The translations under genes were made by a program, and so were the position numbers. This document shows positions 36,571 to 45,513 of a stretch of 64,000 nt of DNA, one piece after another. Source of the DNA: Glaciecola sp965660815 (GTDB lineage Bacteria; Pseudomonadota; Gammaproteobacteria; Enterobacterales; Alteromonadaceae); the NCBI GenBank assembly GCA_965660815.1, contig CBFIBG010000022.1, positions 62,001 to 126,000 on the forward strand, in the 5' to 3' direction. The notes below the pieces were generated by a model, which was given only the letters and a program-made list of their open reading frames with translations, was not told the DNA's origin and did no database searches. Numbering within the stretch: the first letter of the stretch is position 1; every line of letters starts with the position of its first letter.

Positions 36571-36696
36571 TCTCCACCTCTTTAGCTGTTTGTTCTTAAC
36601 GAATTAAAGAAGCTAAGCGTCTTTTGCTTTGCCTACTTTTATGCCCAATTAAATTTACCAGTGATGTTTTTCGCATGCTATTACATCTATAAATGC

Positions 36697-37215
36697 TTAG
36701 CGGCTAGCGCCCAACAAATCTTTTCTCATTTCCGGCTCTGAGGTATCTTCAGAAAGCCAGATATCAAAAAACCATTTGGAAAACTCTTTATCATGTATTT
36801 TTCCTAAAAGTTGGTCGTTGTAGTAAAAGTGGCTTACTTGATTATCGTCCACTACTCCAGTGATAGATTCGCCTTCGTTAACATCCGGGAAGAGGTCCTG
36901 CATTTCTTGATACCAAGCGGCCAATTTTACTTCATCTTTTACGCCTAATTTGCGCATTTCATCGACCGAACGGCTTGCAATCTCTTTTCCTTTAAAATCT
37001 CTAAGATACTTAAGCTCAAGTGCAAACGGCTTATCTTTTGAAAATTGGCCATTAGGAGCGATTAGCGAAGCGTCATAAACGTCCCAAAATAAAACTTTTA
37101 ATCGGGTTTTCCCCACGACTTCTGGGTCTTCGAAAAATTGTGTCAGTTGTTTCGACTCGGCAACAGACGTGATGACTAGCAGTACAAATAAGAAAATAAT
37201 TGACAATTTATTCAT
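36697..37215 (-). CDS. Periplasmic chalcone isomerase-like protein
   Basis: The product (172 residues) has a signal peptide (MNKLSIIFLFVLLVITSVAES) and a chalcone-isomerase-like domain with TRLKVLFWDVYDASLIAPNG, LELKYLRDFKGKEIASRSVDEM and FSKWFFDIWLSED. Bacterial members are probably not isomerases of chalcone but may bind fatty acids or other hydrophobic ligands. I start at the second ATG, which puts the signal peptide right at the N-terminus. With the DUF3833 lipoprotein it may form a small envelope unit. Confidence 0.85.
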   Translation of the reverse strand: MNKLSIIFLFVLLVITSVAESKQLTQFFEDPEVVGKTRLKVLFWDVYDASLIAPNGQFSKDKPFALELKYLRDFKGKEIASRSVDEMRKLGVKDEVKLAAWYQEMQDLFPDVNEGESITGVVDDNQVSHFYYNDQLLGKIHDKEFSKWFFDIWLSEDTSEPEMRKDLLGASR

Positions 37216-37429
37216 GATACACACTCAAATTACAGGTAAACTACGTATTACAATAATACCTCTTTTAACGTAACTTAATTGCCTTTAGTTTATTAAGATT
37301 GTTTAATGTAAATCTTAAACTATGGCTGAAAATAATTTTAATTACGATGTTTTACACGAGAGTGTGTACTTACATTTATATCCAATCGAATAAGTACCTT
37401 ATCACATCACAGTAATAGCAATAAGCAAC

Positions 37430-38545
37430 ATGTCAAAATTTTCAAGCCTCTTTAAAAACGAAATTACTTGCCCTTCGCCACTCCAAGAGTTTACTTGGCA
37501 AAACCTTGACTACGAACCGACGTTAGCTAACTCTGACCAATACCATTTTTATTGTAAACGTGACGATCTAATTCATCCCACAATATCGGGTAATAAATGG
37601 CGTAAGCTACAAGGGGTTTTATCTCTTATACAAAATAATTGTCCAACTGATATCATCAGCTTTGGTGGTGGCTACTCAAATCATCTACATGCTTTGGCGT
37701 ACTTATGTCAAAAGCTTAACATCCCTTTTACTGCGATCATAAGAGGGAATTACCAATACAATAAAACGCCCATGATTACAGACATTGAGTCTTGGGGCGC
37801 GAGCATCAAATACGTCAACAAACTTGAATACAAGTTAAGAGGCGACGAAACCTACTTATCAAAACTCGCGGAACAGTACGTTAATGCTTTGATAATCCCA
37901 GAAGGCGGGTCTAGTAAACTCTGTTTTGATGGCATGGGGGTACTTATGAAAGAGCTTACACATCAATTAACGGCGCTTTCGACAACATCCAATAACCAAG
38001 AAATAACTCATAATTACATTGTTCTTCCAGTTGCAAGTGCAGGTACTCTTAGTGGCTTAATTAATGCGGTCCACTTAAACGAAACATCGGTCTATTTACC
38101 AAATCACTGCGAGACAAATATTGATGTTGCCAATCGTCCAATAATTAACACGAGTAACACAACAGTTATTGGTATAGCGGTACTAAAAGGCAAAGGCTAT
38201 TTAGAAAATTTGACAACTGAACTGCTCAATGGAGTCAATTATTCAGGCAAGGTTAACTGGTTCATTGAGCATGAATACAACTGCGGTGGCTATGCAAAGT
38301 CAAATACTTCGCTTAACGTTCTTATCAATCATTTAAATACAGGAGAACTAATCCGAACAAATGAATTTAAGGCGTTTAACAGCCAACCTAATCTAACGAT
38401 ATTACAAAAAAATATAACAGTTGAGCATGTGTATTCAGGCAAGGTTTTTTATGCCATCACTGACATGCTAAAAAACAAGCGTTTTCAATCAAATAGTCGA
38501 ATAATAGCGCTTCACACAGGCGGATTGCAGGGAGCGAGACAGTAA
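37430..38545 (+). CDS. PLP enzyme, D-cysteine desulfhydrase / ACC deaminase family
   Basis: The 371-residue protein has FYCKRDDLIHPTISGNKWRKLQGVL with PLP lysine Lys56 and DIISFGGGYSNHLHALAYLC, the family's substrate loop. The C-terminal IIALHTGG is the phosphate-side motif. D-cysteine desulfhydrase converts D-cysteine to pyruvate, H2S and ammonia; ACC deaminase is a close relative. The protein is about 40-70 residues longer than typical members, with extra sequence around residues 180-240 (a polar segment with TTSNNQEITHN and CETNIDVANRPIINTSN). Substrate assignment is uncertain. Confidence 0.85.
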   Translation: MSKFSSLFKNEITCPSPLQEFTWQNLDYEPTLANSDQYHFYCKRDDLIHPTISGNKWRKLQGVLSLIQNNCPTDIISFGGGYSNHLHALAYLCQKLNIPFTAIIRGNYQYNKTPMITDIESWGASIKYVNKLEYKLRGDETYLSKLAEQYVNALIIPEGGSSKLCFDGMGVLMKELTHQLTALSTTSNNQEITHNYIVLPVASAGTLSGLINAVHLNETSVYLPNHCETNIDVANRPIINTSNTTVIGIAVLKGKGYLENLTTELLNGVNYSGKVNWFIEHEYNCGGYAKSNTSLNVLINHLNTGELIRTNEFKAFNSQPNLTILQKNITVEHVYSGKVFYAITDMLKNKRFQSNSRIIALHTGGLQGARQ

Positions 38546-38623
38546 TAATGTGTGAATTTTTACAGCCTTTAGCTTGAATAGGGTATGAACTTTTGAGGTG
38601 TCTCTGCCGTTAACATTAATACA

Positions 38624-39064
38624 ATGGTCTTACAAACGGAGTGCATTTTGAAGAGTGGCATGATTCTCAAGCAACATATACCCTATGCTGCAACCATAAA
38701 TAGAGCACTAGATTTTTGCGAAAATATGCTGGTACGGTCACGCGTTCTGTACCCCTTCGCAGTGTTGTCTATTGATAACGACTTACACTGCATTTTCGTT
38801 CCAAGCGAAACTCAGCATGCAGAGTCTGGGATGATAGAACAATTGCAAGAGCGAATTAACGAGAGAAAACTGTTCGCGGAAAACGCAGTCAGCTTACTGG
38901 TTTATTCCGCAACTGTGATGAACCCAAACAAGCGAGAAGTAGACGCCCTTGTCTTTACGATAACAGACAAACAAGGTCAAAACACCGTCACCATTTATCC
39001 ATACAAGCATGTAGAAACGGGCATAAAAATATTCGCTCCATATACTTGCGATTTTTCTGACTAA
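38624..39064 (+). CDS. Hypothetical protein, about 135-146 aa
   Basis: I do not recognise this protein. It is soluble, with no signal peptide or membrane helix, and mixed alpha/beta by pattern (ATINRALDFCENMLVRSRVLYPFAVLSIDNDL). Three starts are possible in frame: the first ATG (no ribosome-binding site), a TTG at 38648 about 7 bases after GGAG, and an ATG at 38660. The TTG or second ATG looks better placed. It lies between a PLP enzyme and the carboxynorspermidine genes, with no obvious functional link. Confidence 0.6.
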   Translation: MVLQTECILKSGMILKQHIPYAATINRALDFCENMLVRSRVLYPFAVLSIDNDLHCIFVPSETQHAESGMIEQLQERINERKLFAENAVSLLVYSATVMNPNKREVDALVFTITDKQGQNTVTIYPYKHVETGIKIFAPYTCDFSD

Positions 39065-39181
39065 CTTCATACTTGTTATAAAGCTGCGATCACCTTATGA
39101 TGCGGCGCAAATTAAATCTCTTTTACTGAACCTCATCTCCGTTTTTGAATGGCGATGAGTTTATTTTTTATGGGAATTGTT

Positions 39182-40378
39182 ATGTCAAAAGTGTTAGTTA
39201 TCGGTGCCGGCGGAGTGGCCTCTGTAACATTGAAAAAATGTGCTCGATTACCGGAAATGTTCGATGAAATTTATTTAGCCAGCCGAACCTTATCAAAATG
39301 TGAAGCGCTCCAAAAAGAAATAGGCATCGACCGCCTTAAAGGCGTGTACGCAGTTGATGCGGATAATGCCGACGAGGTCGTAAAGCTTATCGAGAAAATT
39401 CAACCTGACTTATTGATTAACTTGGCACTGCCGTATCAAGACTTACCGATTATGGACGCTTGCTTAGCGACCAAAACCGACTATTTAGACACTGCCAATT
39501 ATGAACCTAAAGACGAAGCTAAGTTTGAATACTCGTGGCAGTGGGCTTACCAAGACAAATTTAAGTCTGCAGGGATAATGGCTTTGTTAGGAAGTGGATT
39601 TGATCCTGGTGTCACTAATGTATACACCGCTTATGCGGCGAAACACTATTTTGATGAGATTCATTATTTAGATATTGTAGACTGCAATGGTGGTGACCAC
39701 GGACAAGCATTTGCCACTAATTTCAATCCAGAAATAAATATTCGAGAAATTACTCAGCGCGGAAAATTTTATGAAAATGGCCAATGGAAAGAAACCGATC
39801 CCTTAAGCGTAAGAGAAGACATTGATTATCAAAACATAGGGGTAAGAGCTTCTTACTTAATGTATCACGAAGAACTAGAATCCATCGTTAAGCACTTCCC
39901 TACAATAAAGAGAGCAAGGTTTTGGATGACCTTTGGTGAGGCTTACCTAACCCATTTAAAAGTTCTCGAGGGCATCGGGATGACAAGCATTGATCCAATC
40001 GAATTTCAGGGACAGAAAATAGTGCCATTGGAATTTTTAAAAGCAGTATTGCCTAACCCAGGTTCACTTGCTGAAGGCTACACTGGCAAAACTTGTATTG
40101 GGACTTACATAACAGGAACCAAAGATGGCGTAGAAAAAACAATATTCATATACAATAATTGTGCTCACGCGGCATGCTTTGAAGAGGTTGGCGCTCAGGC
40201 GGTGTCTTATACCACAGGGGTACCTGCTATGATAGGGGCAGCTTTGATGCTCAATAAAAAATGGCATGCACCAGGCGTATGGAATATGGAACAATTTGAT
40301 CCTGACCCATTTATGGACATGTTGAATGAGCACGGTCTTCCTTGGCATGTATTAGAGTGTGAGACGCCGTTTAAATGA
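39182..40378 (+). CDS. Carboxynorspermidine/carboxyspermidine dehydrogenase
   Basis: This saccharopine-dehydrogenase-like enzyme condenses aspartate semialdehyde with diaminopropane or putrescine and reduces the product with NADPH to carboxynorspermidine or carboxyspermidine. The 398-residue product (from the ATG after GGGA) has the Rossmann motif KVLVIGAGGVASVTLKKCARLP, LASRTLSKCEAL, LLGSGFDPGVTNVYTAY and DIVDCNGGDHGQAFATNFNPEINIREI, characteristic of the polyamine branch rather than lysine metabolism. Its stop overlaps the nspC start (ATGA), so the two are translationally coupled and make an S-adenosylmethionine-independent spermidine route. An upstream in-frame ATG adds 11 residues. Confidence 0.93.
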   Translation: MSKVLVIGAGGVASVTLKKCARLPEMFDEIYLASRTLSKCEALQKEIGIDRLKGVYAVDADNADEVVKLIEKIQPDLLINLALPYQDLPIMDACLATKTDYLDTANYEPKDEAKFEYSWQWAYQDKFKSAGIMALLGSGFDPGVTNVYTAYAAKHYFDEIHYLDIVDCNGGDHGQAFATNFNPEINIREITQRGKFYENGQWKETDPLSVREDIDYQNIGVRASYLMYHEELESIVKHFPTIKRARFWMTFGEAYLTHLKVLEGIGMTSIDPIEFQGQKIVPLEFLKAVLPNPGSLAEGYTGKTCIGTYITGTKDGVEKTIFIYNNCAHAACFEEVGAQAVSYTTGVPAMIGAALMLNKKWHAPGVWNMEQFDPDPFMDMLNEHGLPWHVLECETPFK

Positions 40379-41532
40379 AAGAGCACGATTCACGATTTAA
40401 AAGATTAACCGCAAGCGATATACCTAGCCCATGTTATATATGCGAAGAAAGCAAACTGATATCCAACCTTGAGTTAATGCAAAGCGTTCAGGAGCGAGCT
40501 GGTGTGGATATCATACTCGCGTTGAAAGGTTTTTCCATGTGGTCTATGTTTCCATTAATAGCGCGCTATTTGAAAGGCGCTACAGCCAGTTCAGTTTGGG
40601 AAGCAAAACTGGCAAAATTTGAAATGGGAAAAGAAGTACATGCCTATTCGCCTGCATTTAAAAATCAAGATATTTCAGAGTTAATTGACCTTTGTGAGCA
40701 TATTTCATTTAATAGCTTAAATCAGTGGAATAGTTATAAGCAGGAAGTGCTTTCGACCAATGTTTCTGCGGGCTTAAGAGTAAATCCTGAAAATCAAGAA
40801 GCCGAAACAGCGCTATACGACCCTTGCGCACCAGGTTCTAGATTAGGCGTATTAGCCTCGCAACTTATCGGCCAAGATCTAACCGGAATAGAAGGCTTTC
40901 ACATCCACAATTTATGTGAATGCGATTCTTATGCTACGGAAAGAACACTCATTGCTATTGAGCATAAGTTCAAAGATTACTTACCGCAACTTAAATGGCT
41001 GAATTTAGGCGGCGGGCATTTGATGACTAAAAAAGGATATGACGTCGAACATTTGGTTAGTACACTGATTGCCTTTCAGCAAAAATACCCTAATTTACGG
41101 ATTATAATGGAGCCGGGTTCTGCAGTGGCTTGGCAGGCAGGGCCTTTACTTGCAGAAGTGGTGGACGTTGTAGAGAATCAGCAGCAAATTGCAATTTTAG
41201 ATATCTCTGCCACCGCCCATATGCCAGATGTATTAGAAATGCCCTACCGTCCAACCATTGCAAATGCAGCTTTGTCGAATGAAAAAGCCTATACCTATAA
41301 GTTAGGCGGCAACTCTTGCCTTGCTGGTGATGTGATTGACGAATACAGTTTTGAGCAACCATTGAAGCCAGGAGACAGAATACTGTTTGAAGATATGTTG
41401 CATTACACCATGGTCAAAACCACATTTTTCAATGGAGTAGAGCATCCAAGTATTGGAAAAATTGACTCAAAGGGTAACTTTCAAGTCATAAAACAATTTA
41501 CATACGAAGATTTTAAAAGCAGATTATCATGA
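40375..41532 (+). CDS. nspC: Carboxynorspermidine decarboxylase
   Basis: NspC decarboxylates carboxynorspermidine or carboxyspermidine to norspermidine or spermidine. It is a fold-III PLP enzyme of 385 residues: PSPCYICEESKLISNLELM at the N-terminus, the PLP lysine in DIILALKGFSMWSMFP (Lys51), HIHNLCECDSY, the glycine-rich LNLGGGHLMTKKGYD, IMEPGSAVAWQ and the C-terminal GNSCLAGDVIDEYSF. It follows the dehydrogenase with a 4-base overlap. Norspermidine is a biofilm signal in Vibrio; which polyamine is made here depends on the diamine supplied. Confidence 0.95.
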   Translation: MKEHDSRFKRLTASDIPSPCYICEESKLISNLELMQSVQERAGVDIILALKGFSMWSMFPLIARYLKGATASSVWEAKLAKFEMGKEVHAYSPAFKNQDISELIDLCEHISFNSLNQWNSYKQEVLSTNVSAGLRVNPENQEAETALYDPCAPGSRLGVLASQLIGQDLTGIEGFHIHNLCECDSYATERTLIAIEHKFKDYLPQLKWLNLGGGHLMTKKGYDVEHLVSTLIAFQQKYPNLRIIMEPGSAVAWQAGPLLAEVVDVVENQQQIAILDISATAHMPDVLEMPYRPTIANAALSNEKAYTYKLGGNSCLAGDVIDEYSFEQPLKPGDRILFEDMLHYTMVKTTFFNGVEHPSIGKIDSKGNFQVIKQFTYEDFKSRLS

Positions 41533-41533
41533 C

Positions 41534-41583
41534 AAAAAAGCCCTTGATACAAGTAACGTTAAACCGTTACTTGTATCAAGGGC
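41534..41583 (-). terminator. Strong hairpin terminator of the HDOD gene
   Basis: Arms at 540-558 and 565-583 past 41000 (GCCCTTGATACAAGTAACG and its complement) make a perfect 19-bp stem with a 6-base loop. On the minus strand the stem is followed by six T, so it ends the HDOD transcript. On the plus strand it also lies 8 bases after nspC and may stop that transcript less efficiently. Confidence 0.85.
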
Positions 41584-41605
41584 GCATTAGTTTTAAATAA
41601 AGATA

Positions 41606-42439
41606 CTAAGCAAAAATAGCTTTGGCATTCTCTCTTAACTCAATAAATTCATCGGATTGCACGTCGGCAATATCTGAAAGCACTCCGCGATCAATTGCTT
41701 GGCTCAACACATCCTCGGGATCATCAATATTTCCTGATAAAGCGGCACCCACTCGAACAAAGTCTAAGTATCCAACTTTGGCAGTGGTGTAATCATATTC
41801 ACGCCACTGTTCGGCGACTTCAATAAATATATCGTTGAATTGCCACTCCCTCATTATACTGCCACCAATTCGTCCCGAAAGCTTCTCAATCGCTACGTCT
41901 AGAAAAGCAGGGTTGGCAAAAACACTGTCGTGCCTTTCTGCCTCGGTTAAGACCGGTAGAGCACCAATGTCTGCCACTAAGCCACAAAGGGTCATAGTAT
42001 CTATGCTTAACATATTCGCTTTGTTTTTTTGTTTATATAACATCATAGCTGCCATAGCGTTCCCCACCAAATTGATGGTGGATGTCCATTTACTGCTCAT
42101 GTACGCTTTTACTATTTCGTTTTTAGATACAAATAACTGTTCCATCGCCAGTGCAGTAGCAATATTTTTAACTTGCGATAGACCTATTCGTGTAACAGCC
42201 TGAACGGTCGAAGTGACTTTTACTGATCGGCCTAAATAAGCGCTGTTTGCAATTTTAACCATTCTCGCGCTTAAAGAAGGATCCTGCCCCACTACATCCG
42301 CCATTTGATGTAAATTTACGTTAGGGTCGTCTGCGGATCTCCTAACCTTTAAAGCGATAGCTGGCAATGTTGGCAGCACCAAGGTATCGTTGTTTATCTT
42401 TTCCACAAGAATGGTTAACAGTGCGTTTTGAGTAGACAT
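41606..42439 (-). CDS. HDOD domain protein
   Basis: The 277-residue protein is almost entirely an HDOD domain: LPTLPAIALKVRRSADDPNVNLHQMADVVGQDPSLSARMVKIANSAYLG, then VTRIGLSQVKNIATALAM. HDOD domains resemble HD phosphohydrolases but lack the metal-binding His/Asp pairs and act as signalling scaffolds, often in motility, quorum sensing or cyclic-di-GMP circuits. No second domain is attached. The gene is monocistronic, with a strong terminator of its own. The partner is unknown. Confidence 0.9.
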   Translation of the reverse strand: MSTQNALLTILVEKINNDTLVLPTLPAIALKVRRSADDPNVNLHQMADVVGQDPSLSARMVKIANSAYLGRSVKVTSTVQAVTRIGLSQVKNIATALAMEQLFVSKNEIVKAYMSSKWTSTINLVGNAMAAMMLYKQKNKANMLSIDTMTLCGLVADIGALPVLTEAERHDSVFANPAFLDVAIEKLSGRIGGSIMREWQFNDIFIEVAEQWREYDYTTAKVGYLDFVRVGAALSGNIDDPEDVLSQAIDRGVLSDIADVQSDEFIELRENAKAIFA

Positions 42440-42509
42440 GCTTAGCCTTAATTTTTATTGTTAATCAAATTATTTATGTTTAATTGCGCTAGATTGAAAG
42501 TCGCACCCA

Positions 42510-42872
42510 TCATTCAAATTTTAGTTTATCTGTGTAAGGAGGCCAACCTAATGGTTTCCCAGCCAATACATGAAGATGAATATGATAAACGGTTTGACCG
42601 CCATCTTGATTGCAATTCATGACAGTTCTGTAACCAGATTCTGCAACGCCTAAATCACTTGCTAACTTGGCCGCGACTCGATGCATATATCCGACAATAG
42701 CCTCGTCCTGCTCACTTATGTCATTAGTAGTGGCAATGCGTGTTTTTGGAATAACTAAAAAATGTATGGGCGCTTGAGGATTTATGTCTTTAAAAGCCAA
42801 TACTCTGTCATCTTCAAACAAAATATCGGCAGGTATTTCCTTTTCAATAATTTTCGTAAAAATTGTAGCCAT
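42510..42872 (-). CDS. hinT: HIT family purine nucleoside phosphoramidase-like protein (HinT)
   Basis: The 120-residue protein has FTKIIEKEIPADILFEDDRVLAFKDINPQAPIHFLVIPK and the histidine triad HIHLHVLAG (His97, His99, His101). HinT hydrolyses AMP-linked phosphoramidates such as aminoacyl adenylates. Length and motifs match the family exactly. It is a lone gene about 70 bases past the HDOD gene start on the same strand. Confidence 0.95.
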   Translation of the reverse strand: MATIFTKIIEKEIPADILFEDDRVLAFKDINPQAPIHFLVIPKTRIATTNDISEQDEAIVGYMHRVAAKLASDLGVAESGYRTVMNCNQDGGQTVYHIHLHVLAGKPLGWPPYTDKLKFE

Positions 42873-43094
42873 ATCAATATTTTTCCTTTTAATCCGTTGA
42901 CTTAGTCTATATGCAACTTGCTATTGTTCCAATGCCACACAAACAAGCATGTTAGTTGTAACTAGGTGAATGAAAAACGGTAACTGAACTTCTTTTTTAA
43001 CGACTTTGTTGCGATGAAATTGTATCGCCTAGATCGGTTGTTAGATATAACAAATATTTTGCGATTGTGACAGATAGAAAAGAAACTTCGTTAT

Positions 43095-43895
43095 CTATAT
43101 GAATACAATAAAAAGTAAAATAATACCTAAGATCAATCTATAAATAACAAACGGCAACATGCCTATTCGAGATATCCAGCTTAAAAACAAATAGATACAC
43201 AAATAAGCCGCAACAAATGAAAACGCGGCACCGTAAATAAGTGCATTCCAATCAACTTTCGTATTCTCATTTAAAAGATCCAATGTAGAAAATAAGCCCG
43301 CGGCTAAAATGATGGGAATAGAAAGAAGAAACGAAAAACGCGCAGCACTTTCTCTATTTAATCCAATTAACAACCCTGCGGTCATGGTCACCCCAGAACG
43401 AGATGTGCCAGGAATAATAGCTAATGCCTGGGCCAAGCCTATGATGACCGTATCTTTAAGTGTTAAGCCTTTAATAGACTTTTCTTGAGTCGCTTTTGCG
43501 TCAGCGTACCAGAGTAAAAGCCCAAAAACGATGGTGGTGATTGCTATGATCAATGCTGAACGAGCATTTAGTTCGATCCAGTCTTTCATCAACAATCCAA
43601 ATAAACCTGCAGGTATTGTTCCAATAACCACAAACCATGCTAGCTTTGCGTCAGTATTCATTCTAGAAGTAAATCCAGTACTAAACCACGCAATGGTGAG
43701 TTTGTATATATCAGCTCTGAAATAAATCATAACGGCTAAAAGACTACCCACGTGAACGGCTACATCAAAGGCTAGCCCTTGATTATTCCAACCAAGTACC
43801 TCGGCAGGTAAAATTAGATGAGCCGAACTTGATATAGGCAGAAACTCTGTCAATCCTTGAATAATTGCTAGAATAATAATTTCAAACAATGTCAT
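43095..43895 (-). CDS. uppP: Undecaprenyl-diphosphatase UppP (BacA)
   Basis: UppP recycles the lipid carrier by dephosphorylating undecaprenyl pyrophosphate, feeding peptidoglycan and polysaccharide synthesis, and can confer bacitracin tolerance. The 266-residue membrane protein has the catalytic motifs GLTEFLPISSSAHL (near the N-terminus) and IPGTSRSGVTMTAGLL (about 160-175), and eight hydrophobic helices. It directly follows folK with a single base between genes, so uppP is probably in the folB-folK transcript. Confidence 0.96.
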   Translation of the reverse strand: MTLFEIIILAIIQGLTEFLPISSSAHLILPAEVLGWNNQGLAFDVAVHVGSLLAVMIYFRADIYKLTIAWFSTGFTSRMNTDAKLAWFVVIGTIPAGLFGLLMKDWIELNARSALIIAITTIVFGLLLWYADAKATQEKSIKGLTLKDTVIIGLAQALAIIPGTSRSGVTMTAGLLIGLNRESAARFSFLLSIPIILAAGLFSTLDLLNENTKVDWNALIYGAAFSFVAAYLCIYLFLSWISRIGMLPFVIYRLILGIILLFIVFI

Positions 43896-43896
43896 T

Positions 43897-44409
43897 TTAG
43901 TCTGCGCTCCATTGCAAGTTAGATGGCCATAGCTTTTGATGTTTATTTGGATTGTTGTTTAAAAATTCTTTCCAAAGAGTCTTGTAGGTTTTTTTCGTGA
44001 CTGGATGGACATGATGAGGCACAAGTTCTGCGGTTGGTTTTAGCACGAAGGCATTGTATTCAATTTCTTCACGGGGCAATACAACAGGAGCGTCACAGAT
44101 GACATCATCATAGGTGAGTAGATCTAGGTCTAAGGTGCGATCTGCAAACTTTTTATCTCTTACTCTGCCGTGCTCGTCTTCAATCTGCTTTAAAAGCTTG
44201 CACACATCTTTAATGGGCAACTTCGTAAATGCCAACACCACCAAATTGAAAAAATTATTCCCCTTAAACCCAACAGATTCTGATTCATAAATTTTAGACA
44301 AAGAAAGCTTCCCAAAAGCCGCGTGTAATGCATTTAATCCGGTTTGAGTATTCTCTGTTTTATTAACGTTAGAACCGACACTTATTAAGATTTGATGTTT
44401 GTTTGCCAT
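43897..44409 (-). CDS. folK: 2-amino-4-hydroxy-6-hydroxymethyldihydropteridine diphosphokinase
   Basis: FolK transfers pyrophosphate from ATP to the pterin alcohol, the step before dihydropteroate synthase in folate synthesis. The 170-residue product has ILISVGSNVNKTENTQTGLNAL, YESESVGFKGNNFFNLVV, the nucleotide/Mg motif GRVRDKKFADRTLDLDLLTYDD and FVLKPTAELVP. It lies between folB and uppP. Confidence 0.96.
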   Translation of the reverse strand: MANKHQILISVGSNVNKTENTQTGLNALHAAFGKLSLSKIYESESVGFKGNNFFNLVVLAFTKLPIKDVCKLLKQIEDEHGRVRDKKFADRTLDLDLLTYDDVICDAPVVLPREEIEYNAFVLKPTAELVPHHVHPVTKKTYKTLWKEFLNNNPNKHQKLWPSNLQWSAD

Positions 44410-44421
44410 GAACCTACTTTG

Positions 44422-44784
44422 CTAACTTTGTATTTGGGCGTCACGCTCTATAATAATACCCACACTTTTTGTATTGCTTAATATATCAGGTTTGTGCATT
44501 ACCATGCGAACATGTTTCGGTTTAAATTCGCTAAATATCATATTCAGCATGGCATCTGCTAATGCCTCCAACAATTTAAACTCACTATTGTTTGCTATTT
44601 CTTCTAGACGTAGACTTAATTTTCCATAATCGAGCGTGTCATTGACATTATCAGTTTTAGCCGCGATTGCTAAGTTGGTTTCTAGCTCCAAATCTAAGAC
44701 GATGCGTTGCTTTTCGACGCGCTCAAAATCATAAACACCGATAAGCGAATAGAGTGTCAAACCTTGTATAAAAATTTTTTCCAT
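44422..44784 (-). CDS. folB: Dihydroneopterin aldolase
   Basis: FolB cleaves dihydroneopterin to 6-hydroxymethyl-dihydropterin and glycolaldehyde, supplying FolK. The 120-residue protein has FIQGLTLYSLIGVYDFERVEKQRIVLDLELETNL, NDTLDYGKLS and FKLLEALADAM with the catalytic Glu. It is first in folB-folK-uppP and divergent from plsY, as in E. coli where folB also neighbours plsY and tsaD. Confidence 0.96.
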   Translation of the reverse strand: MEKIFIQGLTLYSLIGVYDFERVEKQRIVLDLELETNLAIAAKTDNVNDTLDYGKLSLRLEEIANNSEFKLLEALADAMLNMIFSEFKPKHVRMVMHKPDILSNTKSVGIIIERDAQIQS

Positions 44785-44925
44785 TTTTAGCCGTTAGTTT
44801 TAAAAGTTTAATACAAATTTAGCCATGCTTTTTCACTGCCCAAATTGCAACGATAATATCTGGAATAGCAACCTAAGCTTTAGTAGTCTATATATAAGTG
44901 TATCGTGAAATAGCAAAGCAAGTAT

Positions 44926-45513
44926 ATGACCTATTGGATGATTTTTCACATTATCGGAGCTTATCTTCTTGGGTCTGTGTCCAGTGCAATATTATTAACG
45001 CGCATTACAAAACAAACCGACATACGACAAGTAGGATCGGGTAATCCTGGGGCGACAAATATTTTAAGAGTGCTCGGTAAACGAGCCGCTTTTTTTGTAT
45101 TTGCATTTGATGTGCTCAAAGGGATGTTACCAGTGTACAGCGGTTTTTTATTGGGTTATCCGCCAATAATTCTATCTTGTATAGCCGTCTGTGCATGTTT
45201 AGGACATATGTATCCATTATATTTTAATTTTAAAGGGGGTAAGGCAGTTGCAACTGCGTTAGGCGCTTTGATGCCATTAGATTGGCTGTTTACTGTTTTA
45301 CTGCTTGCCACTTGGATTGGGGTTTTTTTACTGTCAAAAATATCCTCTCTAGCCGCCATTACTACGCTTATATTAGCGCCGGTATATGTGTACTTCATCA
45401 AGCCTGAGTATTTTTTAGCAGTTTGTATACTGTGTGTTTTGATCATTGCAAAACACTATAAAAATATTATACGCCTCGCCAAGCATCAAGAAAACAGATT
45501 TAAACAGCGCTAA
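44926..45513 (+). CDS. plsY: Glycerol-3-phosphate acyltransferase PlsY
   Basis: PlsY uses acyl phosphate to acylate glycerol-3-phosphate in the inner membrane, the first step of phospholipid synthesis. The 195-residue protein has five hydrophobic helices and the motifs GSVSSAILLTRI, VGSGNPGATNILRVLGKRAA and HMYPLYFNFKGGKAVATALGAL. Its 3' end overlaps the converging tsaD by 14 bases, so the last codons of both genes share DNA. Confidence 0.96.
   Translation: MTYWMIFHIIGAYLLGSVSSAILLTRITKQTDIRQVGSGNPGATNILRVLGKRAAFFVFAFDVLKGMLPVYSGFLLGYPPIILSCIAVCACLGHMYPLYFNFKGGKAVATALGALMPLDWLFTVLLLATWIGVFLLSKISSLAAITTLILAPVYVYFIKPEYFLAVCILCVLIIAKHYKNIIRLAKHQENRFKQR

Noticed and set aside
39182..41532. Lysine metabolism (saccharopine dehydrogenase and diaminopimelate decarboxylase)
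   Set aside because: The motifs and the 4-base overlap of the pair match the carboxynorspermidine enzymes.
41835..42203. 122-codon frame antisense to the HDOD gene
   Set aside because: It has no ribosome-binding site or recognisable family and lies wholly inside a well-supported gene.
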